A stretch of 19,037 nucleotides of DNA, taken from the NCBI GenBank assembly GCA_964543575.1, contig CAZIYV010000055.1, forward strand, positions 1 through 19,037, given 5' to 3'. Under the pieces are notes generated by a model that was not told the origin of the DNA, did not search any database, and saw only the letters and a list, made by a program, of their open reading frames with translations. The stretch comes from Pelotomaculum_B sp964543575 (lineage in GTDB: Bacteria; Bacillota; Desulfotomaculia; Desulfotomaculales; Pelotomaculaceae). The position numbers and the translations under genes were made by a program. Positions 6,579 to 14,349 of the stretch are shown in pieces. How positions within the stretch are numbered: the stretch's first letter is position 1; each line of letters begins with the position of its first letter.

Positions 6579-7829
6579 TCATTGCAAGTCCCTGCTTAAG
6601 CATGCCTTATCATTAATAATTTTAACCGGTATACTAAGTAAAATGGTTAACCCTCTCGATTCATTGCCTTTTACCCAAATCATTCCGCCTAAAAGCTCGA
6701 CTGTACTTCTGCAAATGGTGAGGCCTAACCAATTCCCTTCAAACTCTCTGACAGTACTTGCTTCTATCTGGGTGAAAGCTTCAAAGAAAAGTTTAAGTTT
6801 ATCCGGGTTAATTCCGATCCCGGTATTCCTTACATCAAAAAGCAAATAGGAAACAACACCCTCAGTGCATTCCCTATTTCCATTAGAAGTTGAAATAGTA
6901 ACAATATCTTTCTGGGCTAAACCTATCAGGTTAAAAACCAGATTGAAGATAACCTGCTCGATTCTAGCCGGATCACCAATAAATGTCTTCGGTGCATTTT
7001 CTTGAAAGACAACTTCAATATTCAGGTCCTTTTCCTTCGCCTTCTGCCTGACTTTTGTTATCACATCTTTTAGAACATCTTCTATGTTAAAAACCGCTTC
7101 CTCCAGTACCATCTCGCCAGCTTCTATTTTCAAAAAATCCTGAATATTATTTATAAGCTCAAGCATTTGACTGCCGCATAGGCTTATGGCTTTCACATTT
7201 TCCCTTTGTTCTTGACTAAGATTTTGTTTTAGAAGTGTTTCCACAAAACCTAATATTACTTTCACCGGTGTACGTATCACATGGCTAATATTTTTAAGAT
7301 AATCAGTTTTAGTTTTGTCAGCGGATCGAAGCCTGCCCGTTTCGTTAGTAAGCAGCCTGTTTACTTCTTGCAACTCGTAAACTCTTTGATCATCCGTTGA
7401 CTTTTCCCATGCCGAGCAGACACCGACTTCAAACCTGTCGAAGTACAGGTTTATTTTGTTGAGCACGCGTTTCTTCTCCGCAGGGTTCAGGCGGGAAGTT
7501 TCACCCATTACCGCCAGAAAGGACTGCCGGTATAATTTTGCCATTCCCAGGAACATGGCCATCGGGACACCGCGGGCACGGTGAAGCCTCGCCTCTCTCA
7601 GGCTAAAAGCTGTACTTTCATCGCCCATATAGCTCTCATCCACATGCAGTGTGCCTTTTCCATTTTTTAATAAATTAATAATTCCCCTGGTTGTTTCTCT
7701 TATTGATACCAACCAGTCCTTCATATCAATGGAGGCATACCGGGTGTATTCACCATTTTTGGCCATATTAAGTAAATACTCTATTATTTCTTTCTCGCTG
7801 TCTTCAAAGACCTTTGTTATATCTTTCAC
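6579..7829 (-). CDS. Histidine-kinase-like protein with degenerate catalytic boxes
   Basis: This is a 416-residue protein without an evident membrane segment. Residues 1-145 form a helical input region with LREARLHRARGV and MFLGMAKLYRQSF, which resemble the RsbRD-type or globin-like N-terminal sensor domain seen with clostridial kinases (inferred). A short linker helix (145-170) leads to a HisKA-like segment with H183 in NISHVIRTP, then a HATPase_c-like domain (about 245-405). Against the usual kinase pattern, the acidic residue after His is Val (V184), the N box reads NLVFNLIGLA (Lys lost), the G1 Asp is Asn (N335 in RNTGIGI), and the G2 box reads GNWLGL instead of GTGLGL. The start is GTG at 7829 with GGAGGGG upstream. 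No response regulator adjoins it. It may be a weakened kinase, a pseudokinase or a decaying gene with the frame still open. Confidence 0.8.
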   Translation of the reverse strand: MKDITKVFEDSEKEIIEYLLNMAKNGEYTRYASIDMKDWLVSIRETTRGIINLLKNGKGTLHVDESYMGDESTAFSLREARLHRARGVPMAMFLGMAKLYRQSFLAVMGETSRLNPAEKKRVLNKINLYFDRFEVGVCSAWEKSTDDQRVYELQEVNRLLTNETGRLRSADKTKTDYLKNISHVIRTPVKVILGFVETLLKQNLSQEQRENVKAISLCGSQMLELINNIQDFLKIEAGEMVLEEAVFNIEDVLKDVITKVRQKAKEKDLNIEVVFQENAPKTFIGDPARIEQVIFNLVFNLIGLAQKDIVTISTSNGNRECTEGVVSYLLFDVRNTGIGINPDKLKLFFEAFTQIEASTVREFEGNWLGLTICRSTVELLGGMIWVKGNESRGLTILLSIPVKIINDKACLSRDLQ

Positions 7830-7984
7830 TACAGGCGCCCCTCCGGTCGATTATCTAGAGATTCCTTATCTTTAGCATTCCAATAAATGGTCGAAATATA
7901 ACTAATTATGCCTACCTGAGCCTATATTTGAAAGCAGGAAAAATAAGCCTTCCGAAGAAATTCTAAAAACGGGAGGCAATTGAT

Positions 7985-8197
7985 GTGACTAAAATTAAGG
8001 ATTTAGACGAGGATCAAATATTACTGCTTATTGATTTGTACAAAATAATTAATAAAAGCATTCATGAGTCTTGCCTGGGGTATTGCGCAGGATGCCCGCC
8101 TTACCGTCCATTGCCTCACAATGCAACAAAGACGGCAATATCTTCACTGGTAAAGTCCGGCAGAAACCCAACGACTTGCTTTCATGAGGATTTATGA
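7985..8197 (+). CDS. Small cysteine-motif protein, function unknown
   Basis: This 70-residue ORF starts at GTG 7985, eight bases behind a good GGGAGGC site; the overlapping ATG at 7983 is followed at once by a stop. Residues 5-27 form an acidic amphipathic helix (DLDEDQILLLIDLYKIINK). Then follows C30-LGY-C34-AG-C37-PPY, a CX3CX2C motif, with a fourth Cys at 65 and His at 27, 45 and 67. This could hold zinc or an iron-sulfur cluster. The CX3CX2C spacing is that of radical SAM enzymes, but the protein is far too short to be one. It is on the strand opposite its neighbours, and its end overlaps the radical SAM remnant by 16 bp. I do not recognise a family. Confidence 0.6.
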   Translation: MTKIKDLDEDQILLLIDLYKIINKSIHESCLGYCAGCPPYRPLPHNATKTAISSLVKSGRNPTTCFHEDL

Positions 8198-8460
8198 TAA
8201 TAGAAAATGTTTGCGTATTCAACAACTTCACGTAAGACTTTGGCCTTTTGCTTGCTTTCCATGAGCATGTCGGCCTCACGTCCCCAGGCGCGGGAATAGT
8301 TCCGCAGCTTATCAGCCAGTTCAGCAGCTCCCCCGTTGGATTTTACCTGGGTAGAGTGTGCTCCCGTTTCGGCAATGATTTCAGCCAGGGCTTCCGGATT
8401 ATCGATAATTGGACAGGGTCGCAGCATATTATGGTTAAAAGGCGCCTTTTTTGGTAAGAG
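8182..8460 (-). pseudogene. C-terminal remnant of a radical SAM protein
   Basis: The minus-strand frame from just after the coaD stop codon reads through PFNHNMLRPCPIIDNPEAL and then AETGAHSTQ, followed by a helical end with AELADKLRNYSRAWGREAD. The PFxxNxLxPCPxIDNP block and this tail match, as I recall them, the C-terminus of a family of radical SAM proteins in anaerobic Firmicutes. The catalytic N-terminal part is absent. The frame continues without a stop back to the coaD stop (8463-8461), so the fragment lies directly behind coaD with no ribosome site of its own. An ATG at 8427 exists but is internal to the conserved block. It is best read as a deletion remnant. Confidence 0.65.
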
Positions 8461-8985
8461 TTAAAGGTACACCGCGCACATATCTCTAGTTTTCTCCAGC
8501 TTTAATGACCGGTTCGAATATTTTTCTTTTAACCTATCTTCCACCAGAGGTGGTACAAAGCAGTTCAGTTGACCGCCAAATGAGGCCAATTCTTTTACAG
8601 TGCTTGAGCTGATGCACGAATATTCCGCTTTAGTCATCAGAAATATCGTTTCAACAATACCTGTCAGCTTTTTATTAGTAAGCGCCATCCGAAACTCGTT
8701 TTCAAAGTCGGAGATTACCCGCAGCCCCCGTACGATATGTTTGGCCTTCTTCTGCAGCGCATAATCCACCGTCAAACCTTCAAATGAATCCACCTCAACA
8801 TTGGGATACAGCGCAAGGACTTCCCTGAGCATCTCAACCCTCTCACTAACTGAAAATAGTGGGTTTTTCATCGGGTTGCGGGAAACTGCCACAATTACAT
8901 TGTCAAAGAGCAAAGAAGCCCTTTCGATAATATCTAAATGACCAAGGGTCACGGGATCGAAACTCCCCGGGTAAATGGCACGCAA
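8461..8985 (-). CDS. coaD: Phosphopantetheine adenylyltransferase
   Basis: CoaD transfers AMP from ATP to 4'-phosphopantetheine, the penultimate step of coenzyme A synthesis, and acts in the cytoplasm as a hexamer. The nucleotidyltransferase motif GSFDPVTLGH occupies residues 7-16, with the HxGH-type His at 16. K40 and R87-G88 in the RGLR segment, and the ISSSTVKEL motif near 124-132, are in place. The start is TTG at 8985-8983, giving the expected MRAIYPGSFDP; a GGAGGTGA site lies six bases upstream. The protein is 174 residues, about 10-15 longer than usual. The tail after VEDRLKEKY is not family-like and abuts a radical SAM remnant in the same frame, so the end may have been altered by a deletion. 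Confidence 0.95.
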   Translation of the reverse strand: MRAIYPGSFDPVTLGHLDIIERASLLFDNVIVAVSRNPMKNPLFSVSERVEMLREVLALYPNVEVDSFEGLTVDYALQKKAKHIVRGLRVISDFENEFRMALTNKKLTGIVETIFLMTKAEYSCISSSTVKELASFGGQLNCFVPPLVEDRLKEKYSNRSLKLEKTRDMCAVYL

Positions 8986-9182
8986 GCTAGCTCACCTCCC
9001 TGCTTTAAAATCACCTTTGCTTTTTTTTGCGTGTTGCTAAGTTCCTGTTCAAATCTTTTTACATCTTTTCTGATTTTGTCGAGGAATAATTCAATATTGA
9101 TCCAACCATGTCCCTCAACATATACGTAACCGGCACTTGAGGTTTTTCCTTTTATCTTCTTTTCACTATAGTTACGGCGCAT
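8949..9182 (-). CDS. 77-residue hypothetical protein overlapping coaD
   Basis: I chose the ATG at 9182 because an AAAGGTG site lies 6-7 bases upstream; a longer version from 9248 has no such site. The product starts MRRNYSEKKIKGKTSS, continues GYVYVEGHGWINIELF, and then has a charged helix rich in Lys, Arg, Gln and Glu (about residues 34-62) that could be a coiled coil. No signal peptide or membrane segment is visible. The last 37 bases overlap the start of coaD, so the two are probably co-translated. The overlap also means the final dozen residues are constrained by coaD and say little about function. I do not recognise the family. Confidence 0.55.
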   Translation of the reverse strand: MRRNYSEKKIKGKTSSAGYVYVEGHGWINIELFLDKIRKDVKRFEQELSNTQKKAKVILKQGGELACVPFTRGVSIP

Positions 9183-9225
9183 GTAAATCACCTTTTCTTG
9201 TAAATATATGGCGCTTAAACCGGAA

Positions 9226-9262
9226 GGCATGGAATGCCGGTTATTCAACCGGTATCCATGCC
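9226..9262. repeat. Two-stem imperfect hairpin upstream of the 77-residue gene
   Basis: An outer stem GGCATGGA (9226-9233) / TCCATGCC (9255-9262) and an inner stem CCGGTT (9237-9242) / AACCGG (9247-9252) are joined by a small internal loop and closed by ATTC. No T run follows on either strand, so it is unlikely to be an intrinsic terminator. It lies in the gap between the MFS gene and the 77-residue gene. Confidence 0.6.
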
Positions 9263-9341
9263 CCCCTTCCCAAAAAACGATTGCGACTTTAACGCATGAT
9301 AAAAAGCACTTGCATTCTTGAAAGACAGCTTTACATTAGGC

Positions 9342-10679
9342 CTACGCCTTCTGCAATGCTTTGGAGTCTTCAGTAAAGTACATGGCTATTAATCCGATAA
9401 CAAGCGCGATTATACAAATCCAAAAAGCCCTCTGGTAAGCTTCGACCGGGAAATGCCCGTTGACTTTGCCGTAGGAATCAAGCACACGTCCCATGATAGT
9501 CTGGAAAAATGCTCCCCCAACGAAATACCAGATGTTTACCATGCCGTTTGCTGTTGCGATAAAACTGTGCGGCTGCCCCTCGGATACGTGAGCGTAGTTG
9601 GGAACATAGCTGCCGCACCAGAAACCCATAATGAACAGCAAGGGGTAGAAGAGTCCCACATTAATATGACCTGTCATCAATACCACCGGCAGCCAGACGA
9701 TAATATAGACAAACATCCCGTAGAGAGACGCTTTCCGCCTCGACTTCAGCAACCGGTCGGATGCCAGGCCTATGGTAAAGCAACCTATAGCCATACCTAT
9801 GGGCCACATCATCAGCATGTTGGCGGCCTGTTGTTTAGTGAGACCATAGATATCCTGGACGAATGGAATAAACCAGAGGCCCTGGAATCCCATGACCGTG
9901 CCGTAAATCATAAACGCGTAAATTGCTATCAGCCAGTAGTTTTTCATTTTGAACAGCTTGCCGCAGTTTTGCAGGAAGGTCGCATTGTGCGAACCGTCGG
10001 CTGATGTGTAATAATCCACACCGTCAATTTCCGAAACAGTCGGCAGTCCCATGTCTTGCGGCTTGTTCCTCAGTAAAATAAAGTTCAGTATGGCTACTAT
10101 TACCAGACCGGCGCCGACCCAGTAAAACGCTGCTCTCCAACCCATTGCGCCCACTATTAACGCCAGCGGGGCGGAAGCGATAATGGCGCCGACGTTGCCC
10201 AGGGTGAGCATGGTACCCGTCAGCGTGGCAAACTCTTTAGGTCGGAACCAGTTAGCTAGAATCCTCATACAGGGTATCCACACAACCGCCACACCCACAC
10301 CCATCAGGAAGCGGCCAATTATAATCACAGTGAAACTATGCGCCAGACCAAACATTATGGTGCCGACAGCTGCGATAAGAAAGAAAAAACTTACCGAAAA
10401 TCTTGGTCCCAGGGTGTCTGACAGTACACCTGACGGGATCTGCATCGCCGCATAGGGATAAAAGTACATGGACGACAGAACCCCCAGCGCAGTCGCTGTC
10501 AGGCCAAATTCTTTCATCAGCTCCGGCGCCACAACAGCGGGACAGACGCGGTCGAAATAAACAAAAACGTACGTAAACAATAAAATACCATAGCAAACCC
10601 AACGGTAACGAAGCATTTTCTTTGCCTTGTCGGATAATTGCGCTGCTTTTGTGCCTAATTCGGCTGCCGCTTGACTCAT
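9342..10679 (-). CDS. Major facilitator superfamily transporter
   Basis: This is a 445-residue integral membrane carrier with about twelve hydrophobic segments and a cytoplasmic N-terminal helix of about 25 residues. The MFS motif A between the second and third segments reads GVLSDTLGPR. The first segments carry the DRVCPAVVAPEL pattern seen in anion/organic-acid carriers of the ACS or glycerol-3-phosphate type. The central loop between the two six-helix halves includes the stretch around GVDYYTSADGS. I start it at the ATG at 10679, which has a strong AAGGAGGATTGCA site; an upstream in-frame ATG at 10715 lacks one. It lies 177 bp behind fixX on the same strand. The substrate is unknown; import of the acid used by the neighbouring CoA-dependent enzymes is a guess from context. 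Confidence 0.9.
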   Translation of the reverse strand: MSQAAAELGTKAAQLSDKAKKMLRYRWVCYGILLFTYVFVYFDRVCPAVVAPELMKEFGLTATALGVLSSMYFYPYAAMQIPSGVLSDTLGPRFSVSFFFLIAAVGTIMFGLAHSFTVIIIGRFLMGVGVAVVWIPCMRILANWFRPKEFATLTGTMLTLGNVGAIIASAPLALIVGAMGWRAAFYWVGAGLVIVAILNFILLRNKPQDMGLPTVSEIDGVDYYTSADGSHNATFLQNCGKLFKMKNYWLIAIYAFMIYGTVMGFQGLWFIPFVQDIYGLTKQQAANMLMMWPIGMAIGCFTIGLASDRLLKSRRKASLYGMFVYIIVWLPVVLMTGHINVGLFYPLLFIMGFWCGSYVPNYAHVSEGQPHSFIATANGMVNIWYFVGGAFFQTIMGRVLDSYGKVNGHFPVEAYQRAFWICIIALVIGLIAMYFTEDSKALQKA

Positions 10680-10856
10680 TGCAATCCTCCTTGTATTCTT
10701 TAATATTAGACCCATTTAAAACTCATTCAATACTTCTCGCTATTAAGTTTTCTAAAACAACGGCTCCGATAACCACCCTCCTTTCACAAATATGACTTTT
10801 TAAATAAATGCCACAAATTATAAAGACCTTAAAGGAAGATCAAACTTTCCGTTGGT

Positions 10857-11144
10857 TTACCCGTACCTGAAATTAATCCCGAACCCACCCCTGGGGTACT
10901 GCCAGGTGATGGCCCCCTCTTTCGGGCAGATAACCCTGCAGGTGCCGCACTCCAGGCAGCCCGCGTAGTCAAAGCCTATCTCACCGTCTTCCTTCAGCGT
11001 GTACAAGCACGCCGGGCAGGCAAAGGTGCAGGGCTTGTCCGGGCAGGAAGCGCAGATCTCCTTGTTTAAAACAATGTGGGCCTCTTCATCGTCAACCGCA
11101 AACTTATCTATCCCCAGCAGTTGTTCAATGCTCAGCTTTTTCAT
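10857..11144 (-). CDS. fixX: Ferredoxin-like protein FixX
   Basis: FixX is the iron-sulfur partner of FixC; together they act like eukaryotic ETF:quinone oxidoreductase. The protein has 95 residues and nine cysteines: C31, C34, C39, C43 and C46 in the first group, and C63, C66, C69 and C73 in a CX2CX2CX3CP group. This is enough for two [4Fe-4S] clusters, as in the family. The start codon overlaps the fixC stop (ATGA at 11144-11141), so the two are translationally coupled. It is the last gene of the fixABCX block. The length and the C-terminal GGFGINFRYG are family-typical. No obvious terminator follows before the MFS gene. Confidence 0.94.
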   Translation of the reverse strand: MKKLSIEQLLGIDKFAVDDEEAHIVLNKEICASCPDKPCTFACPACLYTLKEDGEIGFDYAGCLECGTCRVICPKEGAITWQYPRGGFGINFRYG

Positions 11145-12439
11145 AGATTTCGCGCTCCTTTCCAGCCGTCTCCCGCCAACTGGGCCCAGCCGATCCCGCT
11201 CTTTTTAATATGGCCGAGCGCTTTCCCCAAAAGGTGCTCCGGGGGGCTGCCGTCAACGGTAAAGATCTTGCTCACCAGGCCCGCGGCAAACTGCGGGTAG
11301 GCTTTAAACATGCGCTGGATTTCTAAAAAGTGCGGCGCGCCGCGATATGCCTCCAGGTCTCTCATGACAAAGCTGTCTTTTAAGAACTGCTGGTAGATAC
11401 CGAGCTTTTGCTTTGAAAAATCATTAGCAGACCTGGCCGCCAGCACCGCTTTGGCCGCGGCCGCCCCGGAGGCGATGGCGAAATCCATGCCCCGCACCAC
11501 ATAACCCAGGTTAAGCACAAACCCGGCCGCGTCTCCTGTCACCAGGATCCCGTCGCTATAGAGCTGCGGCATCATGCCAAGGCCTGCCTCGGGCACTAAG
11601 TGGGCGGAATACTCCACCACTTCTCCCCCTTCGATCAATGGGGCTATGTGCGGGCTTTCTTTGAACTCCTCCAAAAGGTCGCTGATCCTGTACTTGTTTT
11701 TTTGCAGCTGCCCCGCGCCGACAATGAGGCCCAGGGAAATGCTGTCTTTGTTGGTGTAGAGAAAGCCGCCGCCCTGCATGCCTTTGGTGCAGTCACCGAC
11801 AAAAAGCTGGGCCGCGCCATTACCTGCAGCAAGCCCAAAACGCTGGCTGACGGCCTCGGCGGATAACTTGATAATCTGCTTGGCGCCGGTGCCAACCTGA
11901 TGTGGGTCGGGCGCTTTTTTTCTCAGGCCGGCTTTTTGGGCAATAATTGAGTTGCCGCCGTCGGCGGCTATGACCACGTCGGCCAGCATCTCATCTTCTC
12001 CGGCTATGATGCCGGCCACTTTGCCGTCTTTGATTAACAGGTCGTCCACGCGTATGCCGCAGGCGAGCATGGCGCCGGCTTCTTCTGCTTTTGAGGCCAG
12101 CCAGGCGTCAAATTCGGCCCGCAAGAGGGTGAAGGAATGATACGGTGGCTTAACCCATTTCATATCCTGGCAGTTTAAGGACATGGCTTGATCGCCGGCT
12201 AAAAAGGTTACTGTTTCTTTGGAGACTGCCCTTTCCAGCGGGGCTTCTTCCCAGAAGTCCGGGATGATCTGGTTTAAGGCGTGGCTGTACATGCGTCCGC
12301 CGAACATATTTTTGCTCCCGGGCGCGGCTCCTTTTTCAATGAACAGTACTTCCAGGCCTGCCTGGGCCAGTATATAGGCGGCGGTGCTGCCGGCAGGGCC
12401 GGCTCCTACGATTATGGCTCCAAATTTTTCTTCTTCCAT
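11141..12439 (-). CDS. fixC: FixC, electron transfer flavoprotein:quinone oxidoreductase flavoprotein
   Basis: FixC takes electrons from EtfAB (FixBA) through FAD and, with FixX, delivers them to quinone at the membrane. From ATG 12439 the protein is 432 residues. The FAD Rossmann motif GAGPAGSTAA starts at residue 12, the GG-ring segment follows, and the second FAD motif reads GILVTGDAAGFV in the C-terminal half, followed by GMDFAIASG. An in-frame GTG at 12451 is possible, but the ATG has the better-spaced GGTGGT site. It follows fixB by 18 bp and overlaps fixX by 4 bp. Known FixABCX systems can bifurcate electrons between ferredoxin and quinone. Whether this one does cannot be told from the parts I can see. 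Confidence 0.93.
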   Translation of the reverse strand: MEEEKFGAIIVGAGPAGSTAAYILAQAGLEVLFIEKGAAPGSKNMFGGRMYSHALNQIIPDFWEEAPLERAVSKETVTFLAGDQAMSLNCQDMKWVKPPYHSFTLLRAEFDAWLASKAEEAGAMLACGIRVDDLLIKDGKVAGIIAGEDEMLADVVIAADGGNSIIAQKAGLRKKAPDPHQVGTGAKQIIKLSAEAVSQRFGLAAGNGAAQLFVGDCTKGMQGGGFLYTNKDSISLGLIVGAGQLQKNKYRISDLLEEFKESPHIAPLIEGGEVVEYSAHLVPEAGLGMMPQLYSDGILVTGDAAGFVLNLGYVVRGMDFAIASGAAAAKAVLAARSANDFSKQKLGIYQQFLKDSFVMRDLEAYRGAPHFLEIQRMFKAYPQFAAGLVSKIFTVDGSPPEHLLGKALGHIKKSGIGWAQLAGDGWKGARNL

Positions 12440-12457
12440 TTCTACCACCACCGGTGC

Positions 12458-13414
12458 TTATATTTTTAAAGCGGCTTTTAGTTCTTTGACCAGCTTGGGT
12501 ACCACGTCGTACAAATCGCCTACGATGCCGTAATCGGCCGCCTCAAAGATAGGCGCGTTTTCGTCGCGGTTGATGCCCACTATTACTTTGCTGTCGCGGA
12601 TGCCGCTGACGTGCTGGATCTGGCCGGCTACGCCGAGGCCGATGTACAGGTCGGGCTTGACTTTTTTGCCGGATATGCCGAGATAAAGCTCTTCGGGCAG
12701 CCAGCGCAAGTCTTCAGCCACGGGCCGCGAGCAGCCTACTTCGCCGCCTAAAACGCCGGCCAGCTCACGCGCCAGTGAGATATCTTCTTTTTTCTCTAGG
12801 CCGCGGCCGACGCACACGACTACTTTGGCTTCGGTTATGTCTACAGCCTCGCTGGCCCTCGGTGTCCTTTCGACTACGGTTACGCGGGATGGCGGGGCAG
12901 CGGGCAGCTGTCTTACCTGCCCCTCATGACCCTGGGCCAACTGGGCCTGCTCAAAGGTGCGGGGCGGTATGGTGGCCATCTGGGGCCGGGCGGGGCAGAC
13001 TACTGTCTGCACTGCGGCGCCACCGAAGAGCATGCGCTCCATGACGAGTTGTTTCTTTTCCGGGTCGAGGCGCAGCCCGGTGCAGCCGCTGCACAGTCCG
13101 GTATTAAGGCTGGCGGCGATGCGGGCGGCCATTTCTCTGCCTCTCTGGCTGGCGCCGGCTAGGATTATCTCGGGGCCGGTGAGCAGGGCTTCTTCTACTA
13201 TTACCGGCACGTATGACTCTAACGGCTGATTCTCGGCCAGGGGGGGCAGCAGCAGCACTTCGTCGCAGCCGTGTCTGATGTATTCTTCGGCCAGCTGGCT
13301 ATCCGTGGCGAAGGCAGCGACTTTTGCGCCGAGCTGGGCGGCGAGATCTATGCCTGCGCTGAGCAGTTCGAGGGTTTGTTCGCGGCTTTCTGCCAATATC
13401 CAAACTCCTGCCAT
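12458..13414 (-). CDS. fixB: Electron transfer flavoprotein alpha subunit FixB (EtfA)
   Basis: EtfA binds FAD and shuttles electrons between acyl-CoA dehydrogenases and FixC. The protein is 318 residues. The N-terminal alpha/beta domain (about 1-185) is followed by the FAD domain with GCSRPVAEDLRW, YLGISGKKVKPDLYI, GVAGQIQHVSGI and NRDENAPIFEAADYGIVGD, the standard EtfA signature. The ATG at 13414 is preceded by AAAGGAGG. It lies 14 bp behind fixA and 18 bp before fixC, so the genes form one transcript. Base composition is GC-rich here compared with the kinase and coaD region. Confidence 0.95.
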   Translation of the reverse strand: MAGVWILAESREQTLELLSAGIDLAAQLGAKVAAFATDSQLAEEYIRHGCDEVLLLPPLAENQPLESYVPVIVEEALLTGPEIILAGASQRGREMAARIAASLNTGLCSGCTGLRLDPEKKQLVMERMLFGGAAVQTVVCPARPQMATIPPRTFEQAQLAQGHEGQVRQLPAAPPSRVTVVERTPRASEAVDITEAKVVVCVGRGLEKKEDISLARELAGVLGGEVGCSRPVAEDLRWLPEELYLGISGKKVKPDLYIGLGVAGQIQHVSGIRDSKVIVGINRDENAPIFEAADYGIVGDLYDVVPKLVKELKAALKI

Positions 13415-13428
13415 TTTTTAAACCTCCT

Positions 13429-14202
13429 TTACGCGATTACTCCTTCTTTTAGCAAACCGTCTACTACTTTGCGGATGTCGTCTGCTTCTGATGTAAACTT
13501 GAGGCGTCGCCGCTCCATGGTGGCGGCGAGGATGCTGGTTGTTTTAAGGCATGGCTCGAACGTCTGCTGCAGGTCGGCCAGGCTGACGCTGGCCACTGGC
13601 TTTTTGGCGGCGCCGAGGACCTGTTTTAAGCTGGGTATCCTTGGTGTGTTGATATCGGGCAAGACGGTAATAAGGGCGGGCAGTTTAATTGCCACTGTTT
13701 CCAGGCCGTCGTCCAGCTTGCGCTGGGCTATGACTTTGTTTTCTTCTTCTACGTAGGTTAATTTGTTGACGTAGGTGGCGCAGGGCAGGCCTAGCTTTTC
13801 GGCCAGCGCCGGCCCTACCTGCTGGGCATACAGGTCGCTGGAACCTTCGCCGCAGATGATCAGGTCGTACTCTATTTTGCCTTCTATGGCGGTGGCTAAG
13901 ATGGCTGCTGTCTGTGAGGGGTCAAGGCTTTCGAAGGCGGGGTCATTGACAAAGCAGGCTTTTTCGGGTCCTCTGGAGAGGACGTCTTTAAGGCAGGGCT
14001 TGGCGCCGGGCGTGGCTACGGTGATGCCGGCCACGCTGCCGCCGTGGGCTTCCTGCAAACGCACTGCTTCTTCTATAGCGTTGCGGTCGTATTCGCTGAT
14101 CTTGTAGCCGACGCGGTCAAGGACTAACTGGTTTGATTTGGGGTCTGACTTAATGTCTGCCTCGTCCATTACCCATTTGAAACAGGCTATTATCTTGGGC
14201 AT
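13429..14202 (-). CDS. fixA: Electron transfer flavoprotein beta subunit FixA (EtfB)
   Basis: EtfB pairs with EtfA to carry electrons from the acyl-CoA dehydrogenase. The protein is 257 residues when started at ATG 14202, which has an AGAGGTGA site; a much longer upstream reading frame exists but is low-complexity leader sequence. Recognisable are the start MPKIIACFKWV, the NAIEEAVRLQEAHGG stretch near residue 42, DLIICGEGSSDLYAQQVGP near 115, and LPALITVLPDINTPRIPS toward the C-terminus. It is the first gene of fixABCX. The order fixA-fixB-fixC-fixX matches the fix operons of nitrogen fixers and the homologous clusters of anaerobic Firmicutes. No nif genes are in the window, so a role in acyl-CoA metabolism is more likely than one in nitrogen fixation. 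Confidence 0.95.
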   Translation of the reverse strand: MPKIIACFKWVMDEADIKSDPKSNQLVLDRVGYKISEYDRNAIEEAVRLQEAHGGSVAGITVATPGAKPCLKDVLSRGPEKACFVNDPAFESLDPSQTAAILATAIEGKIEYDLIICGEGSSDLYAQQVGPALAEKLGLPCATYVNKLTYVEEENKVIAQRKLDDGLETVAIKLPALITVLPDINTPRIPSLKQVLGAAKKPVASVSLADLQQTFEPCLKTTSILAATMERRRLKFTSEADDIRKVVDGLLKEGVIA

Positions 14203-14349
14203 ATTGTTCACCTCTTTTGCGTTTATTGAAGTGCTAAGTGATACTTGTAAGCTTCTTGTGTGTGGGTTTTTTATATTAAAAATCAAAAGTCTGGCTGTTT
14301 TTTTTACTTGCTTTTTCCTACCGGCTTGTTTGTTTAAAAAGATGTCCCC

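Noticed and set aside
9453..10004. 183-codon plus-strand ORF opposite the MFS gene
   Set aside because: It is an antisense shadow of a clearly membrane-protein-coding frame; its composition is not protein-like.
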